Shown here: piece after piece, positions 1-9,426 of the stretch
How the letters are laid out: every line of letters begins with the position of its first letter
Position numbering within the stretch: the stretch's first letter is position 1
Assembly: GCA_032433595.1 (NCBI GenBank)
Contig: JASWJB010000447.1
Location: forward strand, 1 to 27,563
DNA: 27,563 bases
Origin: Conoideocrella luteorostrata
Lineage: Eukaryota; Ascomycota; Sordariomycetes; Hypocreales; Clavicipitaceae
Reading direction: 5' to 3'
Translations under genes and position numbers: made by a program
The notes under the pieces: generated by a model
Database searches by the model: none
What the model was told of the DNA's origin: nothing
What the model saw: only the letters and a program-made list of their open reading frames with translations

Positions 1-832
1 GGGGGGGGGATACCTAAACCCGGCCGTCGCGACGATGCCAATGCGCATGACATCGCTTAGAGTTGCGATGCGGAGATGTCCTAGGATAGGGCGATCAGGA
101 ATCGCACCCATAGCTGCCGCGTTATTATGCAGTAGCAACAAGACCAAGCAAGGAAGAGGACGGGAGAGCTTTATCAACTCTTAATGCCATCAATGGTGTG
201 TTAATATTTGGGCACCAATAGACCATGTGTTTACTGTTCATAGGCTCAGCAAGTGCAGCGCTGCGGCTTTGCCTGGTTATGCACGGTGGCAGACTTAGGT
301 GAGGGAAGCAAAATGGTGCGGCTAGTTCTATATGATCACCAAATGGCTAGGAAGGGTGCCGCATGGGAAGCTGTTACCCATCCGGCGTCAAGTGTTCCTG
401 GCATGATCGTGTGGTCGCTTTAGAGTCGATGGAGTTGACATTGCTAATGCCAGTTCTTCTCGTCGCTCGTTTTGCGCCATTGTCGTTTGGCTGCCGATAC
501 AGTTCTGTCTAGTTACCGTTATGCCATGGGGCACAAGGATGGGCAAATAGTCACGACTCTAGCGATTATTACGGGCGATTTACAGTGTCCATGGAGTATG
601 ATTGTAACACGGTGGCACGTGAGCCGGTGAAAATGCTACGGAAACATTTGGAATTGTGCGTGCCTTCCAATCTCTTCCTCTCTGTTCCGTGGCAGGGCTT
701 CATGTTACACGGCCAGCAAACAAACGCACGTAAACGCCTGCTTGACGTAGAGTGCCTCTCTCCAACAGAGAGCATTCTTTCTTGACAAGTATCTCGTGAT
801 TTCGAAGAGTGCCAGAGAAAGAACACCTCCAA
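1..832. other. No recognisable gene; upstream flank of the NLR
   Basis: The window opens with a run of nine G, which may be an assembly edge. Short open frames occur on both strands (for example 585-785 +) but none shows a domain, a credible start context or an intron pattern that I recognise. The last part probably contains promoter and 5' leader sequence of the NLR gene beginning at 1068. Confidence 0.5.
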
Positions 833-1024
833 GGCATGTACCCCTACAGCTCTCATTCGCACTGCGTGTTATACTAACAGACACAGTTGACACACAGTCC
901 TTCTCTTTAAAGTTAGTCAACGTGCTCAGGTATGTATCACTACAGCTCTCATTCGCACTGCATGTTATACTAACAGAAACAGTTGACACACAACCCTTCT
1001 CTCTACAATTAGCTAACGTGTTCG
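833..1024 (+). repeat. Tandem duplication of a 96-bp intron-plus-exon-like unit
   Basis: Two adjacent copies (about 833-928 and 929-1024) are clearly homologous, sharing long blocks such as CAGCTCTCATTCGCACTGC. Each looks like a small fungal intron followed by a short exon. Copy 2 has a textbook donor GTATGT at 930, branch site TACTAAC at 968-974 and acceptor CAG ending at 982, a 53-nt intron. Copy 1 has the same layout, with donor GCATGT at 834 and acceptor CAG ending at 886. Exon-like pieces are about 43 nt (887-929) and the sequence after 983. The unit lies just before the NLR start codon, so it may be spliced 5' leader; no transcript evidence is available. The 96-bp period is a multiple of three, so the frame through it stays open in both copies, but I see no protein domain. 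Confidence 0.7.
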
Positions 1025-1067
1025 CTCCCGCATATTCCGTTTCACCATCGTGTTCAAATTTTCCGTC

Positions 1068-4000
1068 ATGGACTCAGCTAGACGTGAGCAGACAGGTGCT
1101 GCCAATCGTCGAGCGAAGAGCGGAGACGGTGTTCGTCTCGTCAAGATTCATCCAGCGGGAGACGCAACAGACACAGATGTTGACATCATCGCCATCCATG
1201 GGCTTGACACAAAGTCACCGGATACGTGGATCTGGAAAGACCCCAAAGATGTTCATAATGTGAACAAGTGGGTGAATTGGCTGGACCATCCAGAGATGCT
1301 TCCGAAAGAAGTAGGACGCGCTCGTATCTTCTATTGCGATTGGCCGGCCGACCTTTTCATGGATAGAGGACTATCCGAGAAGCCACTCGAGGTGTTTGGC
1401 CGGCTCTTGCTCGAAGGCATCGGAAGACATCGTGAAGAGGGGACACATAGACCGATTCTCTTTATTGCATCGTGTCTTGGCGGCATCATTTTGGCACAGG
1501 CGCTCATACTAGCTGACCTGCCCCGAAGTGACTATGCGGCGGTGAGAAGAGCGACGCGCGGTGTCATCTTCCTCGCCACGCCGTTTGGAGGCACTTCCTT
1601 TAACGAGATCGCCAAGTGGGCCGAGCCGGGTTTGAGGGTCTGGGGCTCGGTCCGGGTCCGGGGCCGTGTTATGAACAGTCTCCTTGATATTCTCAAGAAT
1701 TCATCAAATGTCGAGGTTATGGAAATCGTGATCCGCTTCACTGCCCTCTGCACCAACCCGGACCATCCCTGTAGAGTCTTCACCTTCTATGAAGGTCGCA
1801 CGACGAGCCTATCACGGAGAGTGCTCCCATGCCTGCCACATTGTTTGCGCCACGAGAGACTTGCAAGTATCGCCAAGACCCCCGTTTTCTGTTTTGTAGC
1901 ACAAAACTAATGCTTTACCAGTTGGTCGATCGGCACTCCGGGACATTGCAGATAGTTGCTGACCCATTGGTCCTCGACCGCCGCCATGTGCTGATGAACA
2001 AGTTTCGTGGCCCTGAATGTCCACACTATAAGCTTGTTTCCGGAAAAATTAAAGATTTTCTTGAATACATACGCGCGGGTATGCTTCTCCGGCAAGCGGA
2101 CGACTGCATACGGCGGACATACTTTGGAGAACAGGGCGGGTGGGGGAAAAGTCGGCTCCAGATTCAACGGCTTTCGGGAGCTATATTGCCCATGGATCAG
2201 TGCTATATCAATCTAACCATTGTGAGGGGGTCCAGCGAAGACATAGTTCGCTTTGACGAGCGGCCCATGTCTTCATCTTTTTCACTCTACGCTCCACAGC
2301 CGGTTAAGACACCCGAAAAGACGAGCGATGTTGAGCTGTCCACTCTCTTTGATCTTTGTCAAGGTGAAGATCTCAAACGAAGAAAAGGCGGTTTCAGTCC
2401 AATACAACCAAGAAGGATCCTAATTCGAGGGCGCGCGGGCATTGGCAAGACCACCTTGTGCAAGAAGATAGTCCATGACTTCTATACCCAAAATACCCAG
2501 ACCGAGTTGCAGCGCTCATGGTCTACGCTGTTTGATCGTATACTGTGGATTCCTTTGCGGAACCTGAAACGGGACGAGAGACGTATGATTGCAGGATACA
2601 ACTACGAAAGTCTCTTCCTTTACGAGTATTTCACGCTGCCGACGGGTAGGCCGGACCTTGCCAAGGAACTCGCAGAATCCTTGGGAAAGATTAGCAGCAG
2701 GACTCTATTTCTCCTTGATGGCCTAGACGAAGTGTCGCAGGACTTGGGTGAAGGCGGTATGCGCGACTTCCTCGAGCTCTTGCTAAATCAGCAGAACGTC
2801 ATCATCACGTCTCGGCCGTCTGCAGCCCTTCCCAATGGCGTCCATGCTCCCGACCTTGAGCTGGAAACAATCGGATTCCACGCAGACCAAATCAAGACGT
2901 ACATCGAAAAGTCTTTTACGGACTTTACAGACCCACAGAATCCTGAACCCGACCAGAAAAAAGTCGACGCCGTGCAGTCTTTTCTGAAGAAGCACCAGCT
3001 TATTCAAGGCCTGGTGCGAATCCCGATCCAGCTCGACGCGCTTTGCTATACCTGGGATGACCTGGATCCCGGAAGCGTGCCAGAGACCATGACTGGCATA
3101 TATCAAGGGATTGAGCAAAGACTGTGGAAGAAGGATGTATTGCGACTGGAAAAAAGAAACGACGCACACCCGGTGACAGCCCGCCAAATTGAGACCTCTG
3201 GCGCCGAAGCCCTCGTGCGCCACGAGAGGCATCTCCTTGAAGGTCTTGCTTTTTCGGGACTTCATGAGGACATCGTCGATTATACCTCGAGCCATCTGGA
3301 ATTGGTATCTAAGCAATTCACCAATCCGGGATTCTTGCTCGATGAGAAGCTTCCAAAACTCTCCTTCTTGCGCACATCAGACCCGACGTCAAAGGCCAAA
3401 GATCGGAATTACCATTTCATACATCTCACTTTTCAAGAATACTTCGCAGCACGGTACTTTGTACGGCAATGGAAAGAGCTACAAGGCCAACTCGAGCTTC
3501 TTGTTCTCAGAGGTGGTGGAGAGTCAGAAATAAACTTCAGCCGTCCCGTGGAGTTTCTCCGAAAACACAAATACACGGCCCGCTACGACATCTTTTGGCG
3601 CTTTGTTGCCGGCTTGCTCGACCAAGGCGGACAGGCTAACTTTGTCAATATAATTGAGCAAGAGCCACTTGACCTTTTAGGTCCTACGCATCAACGACTG
3701 ATCATGCGTTGCCTGGGCGAAATCCACGGTAAATTACCAATGCGGGAGGCTCTCGAGCAGAGGCTATCCCAGTGGCTGCTGTTTGAGTATAGCTTGAATC
3801 GTAGTGCGGAGTTAGCAAGCGAAGCAGAGTTTCCCGAACAGGCTCTGGAAATTGCTTTAAGCGAAGTTTCTGGTGATGCTTTGAAAACAATTCTGCAGTC
3901 GCTAGCCAAACGACCTTCAATTCCCACCAATATCGCTAAACTTATAGTAGCACAGTTCAACGACAGTGACAAATCCGTGCGAGCGGCCGCCGTCGAAGTC

Positions 4001-5683
4001 TTGGAAGGGCGAACGGACCTGTCTGACGCGGACCTCGACGCTGTGAACAATCAGCTTGAAGATAGAGATTCGGACGTGCGACGGGCCGCCGTCAGAGTGT
4101 TAGGAAGGCAAGCGAAACTAAGGACCAAGGACTTTAATGACGTGTTGGCCCGGCGTGACGACGAAGATTGGGACGTGCAAGCGACCGCCGCCAAAGTCAT
4201 AAGAAGGCGAAGGGACCTGACCGCCGAGAACCGCGAGGCCCTGTTAGCTCGGTCTGACTATAAAGATTGGTACCCGCAACAGACTGCCCTTAAATTCTTG
4301 GAAGGGCCAGCGGATCGGCCTGGAGAGGCTCTCACAGCTGTGTTGACTCAACTTGACGACGATGAGTCGGCCGACGTGCGAGAAGGGCGAGCGGGTCTAC
4401 CTGGGGCCCTTGCAGCTGTGGTAAATCATCTTAACGACGAAAATTTTGCCAACTTGCGAGAGGCCGGAGTCAGGCTCTTACCAGAGCGACCGGATCTTCT
4501 TTACAAGACCCCCAAACCTAACTTCACAGTCCCACAAGCGCAAATAGATCTGTCTGACGCGGTCCTCGAAACTGTATTGGCTCAGATTGATGACGAAGAT
4601 TCGCACGTGCGACGGACTGCCATCATAGCCTTAGAATTGCGAGATAAGAAGCCTGACAAGGCCGTCAAAGCTGTGGTGGATCGCCTTGACGACAAAGATG
4701 TGCTCGTGCGACGAGCCGCCGTCGAATTCTTCAAAGGGCCAGCCGTCCTGCCTGACGAGGACCTCGAAGATATGGTGACTCGACTTAAGGATGGAGATTC
4801 GTACGTGCGACGGGCCGCCGTAGAAGTCTTAGGAAGGCGAGCGAAGCTGCCTGGACAGCATTTCGACGCTGTGGTGGAACTGCTTGACGACCAAGATGCG
4901 GATGTGCGACAGGCCGTCGTCAACTCCTTCAGAGGGCGAGCTGCCCCGTCTCAAGTAGACCTCAAAGCTGTGGCGAAACGGCTTGCCGATAAACATTCGT
5001 ACGTGCGACGGGCCGCCGTCGAAGTCTTAGGATGGCGAGCGGACCTAGATAGCGACATCCTCGAGACCATAGAGGCTCTGCTTAAGGGTGAGGATGACAT
5101 GTACGTGCGACTGGCCACCGTTACCGCCTTAGGAATGCGAGCGGACCTATGTGGTACGACCCTCAAAGCCGTGATAGATTCGCGTAACGATAAAGATCAG
5201 ACAGTTCGACAGGCCACCATTAGAGCCTTAGGAAAGAAAGCGGTCCTGCACGGAGAGACCCTCGCAGCCGTGGTAGCTGGGCTTGCCGATGAAAATTCGT
5301 CCGTGCGAAGGGCCGCCGTCGAAGTCTTAAGAGGGCAAGCGTACCTAGATTACGACACCCTCAAGGCCATAGCGGCTCGGCTTGAGGATGAAGATGAGTA
5401 CGTACAACGTGCGGCCGTTAAACCCTTACTTGATGGAATGCAAGACCGCGGAGATTTCTTTCGCTCCCTTCTTGATAGCCCTTCCGTCGTATCCTTTTAC
5501 AAGATTCTCCTCGGCGAAAGCTTTAGGACACAATTGAGTTGGTATATTGAGGATGAAGGCTACTCTTTCAACCTACCGGAGAGAATCGGAAGAGTTTCTA
5601 TGAACGGTAAAAATACCGACGTTATGGCCAAGATAAAAGCGGCGCGGCTGATGGACATGCCACCTATCAGCAGCAGCACCTAG
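1068..5683 (+). CDS. NLR (STAND) protein: alpha/beta-hydrolase-like, NACHT NTPase, HEAT-like repeats
   Basis: Predicted 1518-aa protein from exons 1068-1862 and 1922-5683. ATG 1068 (context GTCATGG) is preferred because the longer upstream frame begins with GTG. Residues 40-265 resemble the hydrolase-like N-terminal domain of fungal NLRs: IHGL at 43-46, ASCLGG at 134-139 in the nucleophile elbow, and TPFGGTSF at 171-178. Cys136 stands where Ser is usual. The NACHT domain follows: Walker A GRAGIGKTT (435-443), Walker B TLFLLDGLDE (526-535), ITSRP (560-564), and the closing motif HLTFQEYFAARYF (near 765-778). About 15 HEAT-like repeats fill roughly residues 945-1435, then comes a C-terminal segment (FYKILLGESFRTQLSWY) shared by fungal NLRs. 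Known of the family: the NTPase acts as a switch and the superstructure repeats sense the signal; several fungal members act in incompatibility. The ligand and effector activity here are unknown. The full frame is open, so it appears intact. It is probably cytoplasmic, with no signal peptide or membrane segment seen. Confidence 0.9.
1863..1921 (+). other. GC-AG intron of the NLR gene (59 nt)
   Basis: The hydrolase frame (ending in CLRHERL) and the next frame (LVDRHSGTLQIVADP) are offset, yet together they match the continuous family pattern. Removing 1863-1921 joins them in phase 0. The donor is GCAAGT, the standard form of a GC donor; an ACTAAT branch-like site lies at 1906-1911 and the acceptor is CCAG. 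The GT at 1867 gives the wrong phase, and the GT at 1821 keeps phase but would drop the conserved VLPCLPHCLRHE stretch. Confidence 0.78.
3955..5425 (+). repeat. 99-bp tandem repeats coding for HEAT-like repeats
   Basis: About 15 units of usually 33 residues have the core xVRRAAVEVLGxRAxL followed by an acidic turn such as LDDEDS. DNA is unusually alike between units: GTGCGACGGGCCGCCGT occurs exactly at about 4078, 4805 and 5003, with one-base variants near 4707 and 5303. The block at about 4981-5030 is almost repeated at 5281-5330. Units are irregular near 4300-4560: one is shortened to about 26 residues (DVREGRAGLPG...) and the next is lengthened by an insertion. This suggests unequal exchange or gene conversion within the sensor domain. 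Confidence 0.88.
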
Positions 5684-5756
5684 GTCTTTAATCCAACTCT
5701 ATGTTATTGCGGAGGAAACTCGTTCGTGGTGCTAACGGAATAGCTATCGATATCTG

Positions 5757-5840
5757 AGAAGGGGATTAGAGAAGGGATTAGAGAAGGGATTAGAGAAGGG
5801 GATTAGAGAAGTGGGTTAGAGAAGGGGATTAGAGTAGAGG
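5757..5840. repeat. Minisatellite, 12-14 bp unit (GAGAAGGGGATTA)
   Basis: About six to seven imperfect copies of GAGAAGGG(G)ATTA lie some 75 bp after the NLR stop codon. Copies differ mainly by one G, and the last ones are degraded. The sequence is purine-rich on the + strand. It probably lies in the 3' UTR or 3' flank. Confidence 0.9.
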
Positions 5841-7100
5841 ATTTGTTTTCTGAATCGCGCTGTACTATAAAGTTACAAGATGAATCTTTGTGCCTGAAGC
5901 TTGCAACGGATAGACGTGAGCTCAAGGGCGATTATCCACGTAACCACGGCTTTGCCTGCGTGATGGCTGGCTCGCTCATCCACGCGACACGCAAGCAGAT
6001 GACAGATGAATTGAGCCATAGCCCGGATCAACAGCTGCTTTTGTTGCCAACAGAATAGCCTAGTTGTGTTACGTTATTAGGGTCAGGGCAATTGCACAGT
6101 GGAAAATGGATAGGAATGAATAGAAAGTGATGAAATTAATAATGCTTGATGCCTTCTAAATTGACGGGGAATTCCTTCCTTTTATCCCTTGGATCCGACC
6201 TCACTGAACAGGCGGTTTCCTCGACATCTTCCGGTTGACGAGGTTATCCGAGACCCCCTAGATAGTAAACTCCTGCTAGCTCGTATCATTGTAACTAAAC
6301 TCTCCTCGAAGGTCTAGCTATCTACGGCACCGATCTTCGTGATCGGAACGATTCTCGTCTCAACAATTTGAAGGCGGTTACTCACGTGACAGAACCACCC
6401 TATTGTAGAAAGCACAGGGCTTCGGATGAAGAGGGTATCGATACCGTAAGGTGAAGCAAAACAATGTGCAAAACAATTCAATTCATCTCGTGCCTGGGTT
6501 ATCTAAGTAAGAAGAAGAGGAAGAGGAATGCCCCCGAGCGCGCCGTACGTGACCTTATCCCCGTGCTTTGACGGGATATTCCAACACCTATACAATAAGG
6601 GAGGTTCCAACAGAGAAGTAGATAAATTTAACACTAGCTATTACGCATATCAGAATTGTATTGTTATAATTTATTCTCTGCTTACTTACGCCTTTGTAAC
6701 CTTTTATTATATTTGCTACTTCGACAACACAGGTGCAGAATATAGTATCCAACTAGACGGACCCAGCACGTAGCAAAGCAACTTTCGGCAAACCAGAACC
6801 AGATGCCAAACATGGCGTAGTCCATGGAGACATTAACAAGTTGAAGCGTGCCTAGTCCTCGTAGTTAGGCAGTTGACTAACACCTGCTTCCCAATGGCGT
6901 AACAATATCCTCCAGTTGAGAGGATGAAGGTCTTCCACACTATCCATTTCAACGTCTATTATAGTAAAATGTAAGTAGATCGTGACAGTGATAGTAGCGA
7001 AATCATCATGATTTGTCCTAGACCTGTACCTAGGCAACAGGTTGTCGGTATTGGCGAAGATGGGGAAAGGGACGCCGAACAAGGGGTTATGGTTGTTCAT
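5841..7100. other. Intergenic, no recognisable gene
   Basis: Several frames of 70 to 80 codons occur (5843-6058 +, 6528-6773 +, 6852-7100 -). None has a recognisable motif. Composition turns AT-rich around 6600-6780. I see no RNA gene, transposon end or domain. Confidence 0.5.
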
Positions 7101-7460
7101 TGCGGCAGCGGTAGTGGTGGTGGTATTGGTGGTGAGAACTGGTGGCAGTGGTGGTGGTAATAGTCATGGTATTTATAGTGCTGTAGTGTTGTAGCATTGT
7201 AATTCTCATAGTGATGGTATTCATAGTGCTTTAGCCTCATGATGGTCATGGTCATGCTGTTCATCCCTTTCACCATGGTGTTCGTGGTGCCTTGGCCTTT
7301 TGGTGGTCAGGGTTATGCTGTTTATCCTGTTCATTATAGTATTTGTGGCTATGCTGTTTGTCCCGTTCATTAAAGTATCCATATTTATGTATTTATAATG
7401 TTTAGTGTTTATTTTCATAGCCATAGTTATAGTCTTTATAGCAATTGTGAACATGTTTAT
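7101..7460. repeat. Low-complexity tract with degenerate ATGCTGTT repeats
   Basis: First comes a GGT/GTG-rich stretch (7105-7165), then imperfect units beginning ATGCTGTT near 7254, 7315 and 7351, each followed by a TTCATTATAGTATTTGTGG-like sequence. On the minus strand this reads as a His/Asp/Glu-rich and Asn/Thr-rich frame (7221-7454). I regard that as a by-product of the repeats and not a gene. Confidence 0.6.
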
Positions 7461-7717
7461 TGTAACTTGTAATTACGCTTACAACCACACAGGTCACAAA
7501 GACAATTTCTGTCATAGCTATCAAGTTCTTTGTCTTAAAGATAGTGATCATGTTTATTGAACTTTTTGGCAGAGCAGCCTCGTGCATTTTGTTCAGCTTT
7601 ACATCATTCATGGGGTAGCGTAGATGGCTGCCCGCTGCAACACATCTCCACATAGACGCGGCTGCTACCGGCATTCCAGTATGTAAATGGGACTACAGCG
7701 TGTAAAGGGCAGATTCA

Positions 7718-7771
7718 AGAGGCAAGGCATAGTCTAGAGGCAAGGCAGAGTCTAGAGATAGGACAGAGTCT
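7718..7771. repeat. Three tandem copies of an 18-bp unit
   Basis: Units at 7718-7735, 7736-7753 and 7754-7771 share the pattern AGAGGCAAGGCAGAGTCT, with a few changes in the third. The period keeps frame, which creates the repeated ALPLD-like residues on the minus strand. No gene is evident. Confidence 0.85.
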
Positions 7772-7785
7772 AGAAGTAGGCTGTC

Positions 7786-7910
7786 CGTGCAATGTGAGCC
7801 ATCGGGGCCATCTGGGCAATGTAGGCCCTGAGCTGTGAGCCATCCACATCTGCAATGTGAGCACTCAAGGCCTTCTTTCAATGTGCGCCATTTGAGCCAT
7901 TTGCATCGCT
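7786..7910. repeat. Imperfect CAATGTGAGCCAT repeats
   Basis: CAATGTGAGCCAT-type words recur near 7790, 7825, 7852 and 7880 with spacers of unequal length, for instance CAATGTGAGCACTCAAGG and CAATGTGCGCCATTTGAGCC. It follows directly on the 18-bp array and is probably part of the same expanding low-complexity region. Confidence 0.6.
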
Positions 7911-9369
7911 TCGCCCTTTGTCCCATTGCCTCCTTTGACGGCTTGTTATAGTCCGTGCGTTGTGTCCACTGCCCCCTTAGCCCTCCATCTCTTTGACGGC
8001 TTAGCCTGTAATAACTAGCGATGACGCACACCATAGGTTGTTCAGCAATGCATGAATACAGATGGTAGATAAGCAGTGCTATGAGTGTTACGTGCCGGAA
8101 ATTTATACCGCTCTCCCGTATGATGAGAAAGACATCTTTGGGGTTGTCAGTGTTGGACAAGTTCACTTTCCTCGGGCAATCCTCGTTTTCTTGTACTTGC
8201 CGCCCGGGACGGTTTACAAACACACACACCCTTGCATTACAATCGGACAAATGGTAGAACTAGCCCATGTGTGCCGAACGCTTCGAGACAAAGAGCGCCG
8301 GAACGCTGCTCGGCGGCGGACGACATGGACGACCTGTGGACCCTGGTGTGCCCGTAATGGCATACACTGTTCGCCGCAAAGATGAGAGATGCCTGTCGCT
8401 AAGCTTTTCGCGAAGCGAAAGTGATCATGATCACTAAGGCGGGAAAAAGAGTCCTTACCACGCCTAGAGTTCGGCGTCCGAGCTCCTGGTGCGGAGCGGA
8501 TGGTCATGTGCTGCGGCCGTCAAAAGGTACTGATTCTGCAGTAGTCCCTAGCGAGGTCTCATCTAAAATATCGGATACGGCAACGTCGTCTCGCGGTGGA
8601 AGCGCTCGAGACCATGTTCACTAGGATCCCACAAAGACAACTGGGCTGTCAGGAGTCATTTCTTGCTGCGATTTGACTTTATGTCAGGTCATCGGTGGCA
8701 ATGACTCTGACGACGTCGGCCTACTACGTCAATGCCCGGTCCAATTTTGCCCAAAGTTGGTGAATCACAGAGCTCGCTGCAATCGGACGGGGGGTCTGAA
8801 CTGACCCAAACTTGACGTCCGGGAAACACTGCAGCCACAACCAAATGACAGGTAACTTTATTGAGCGATGTTTGATAGCTCGGCAGTCCAAGCAGACCTC
8901 GTATCCATCACAATATAATCACTCCACAGCTGATGGAGGAGGAATGAACATCCCCGTGAATCCCAGCCCATGTGTAGCCATGGCGGGTTCTTGCCGATGC
9001 AAGATCTAGTCGCTTTGTCCAATGACGTTTCGTAGACTAAGTAACTACATGACCGATTTGGAGCGGCGGCGGGTATAAGGCATTGGGTGATCTGAGCCGG
9101 CGAACTGTCGCGTATGCACACTGCTGCGTGTCTGACAAGCCGTCAGCAATGTTGCGCAAGTACTGACGCTCAGCCCGGCGAATCCCGTTCTGGAAAGCTT
9201 TCTGGCTGCTTGCACTGCCTCGTTGAATCCCATGGGGGAGATTCCTCGGGCGGCGCGACACTCCGTACTGGTTGTCCTGCTGCCTTGGCCGGGCACAAAA
9301 AAAAAAAGGCGTGCGTGTGTGCAAAACAGTTGCAGCCCCTGCGCCCTGTCTCCATGCAGAAGGCACTAT

Positions 9370-9426
9370 AACGCCTTATATCTGCATAAAACTGCATCTC
9401 TGCAGAATATGCAGCAAGTGAGCAGT
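9370..9426. repeat. Dispersed repeat, copy A (partner at 11872-11948)
   Basis: CGCCTTATAT followed by (A/G)ACTG(C/T)ATCTCT(G/A)CAGA and, further on, AGCAGTC(T/C)ACC is shared with the segment near 11872. Most differences are transitions, which would suit old RIP-type decay of a repeated element, though the sample is small. Confidence 0.5.

Noticed and set aside
971..976. First AG after TACTAAC (TACTAACAG) as acceptor
   Set aside because: It is too close to the branch A. The next CAG, ending at 982, is at a more suitable distance.
796..1263. Open + frame of 155 codons over the tandem duplication
   Set aside because: It stays open because the 96-bp period keeps frame. It has no domain and overlaps the NLR start in another frame.
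1829..1921. ATG 1829 as the start of a separate NACHT gene
   Set aside because: The sequence between 1829 and 1921 has no family similarity in that frame, while the hydrolase frame and the part after 1922 fit one protein when the GC-AG intron is removed.
7221..7454. His/Asp-rich minus-strand frame that looks like a metal-binding peptide
   Set aside because: It is the complement of a GTG/ATG-rich low-complexity repeat and has no start context or conserved residues.
7693..8250. Minus frame of 185 codons
   Set aside because: Its end is the translated 18-bp repeat and the rest shows no domain.
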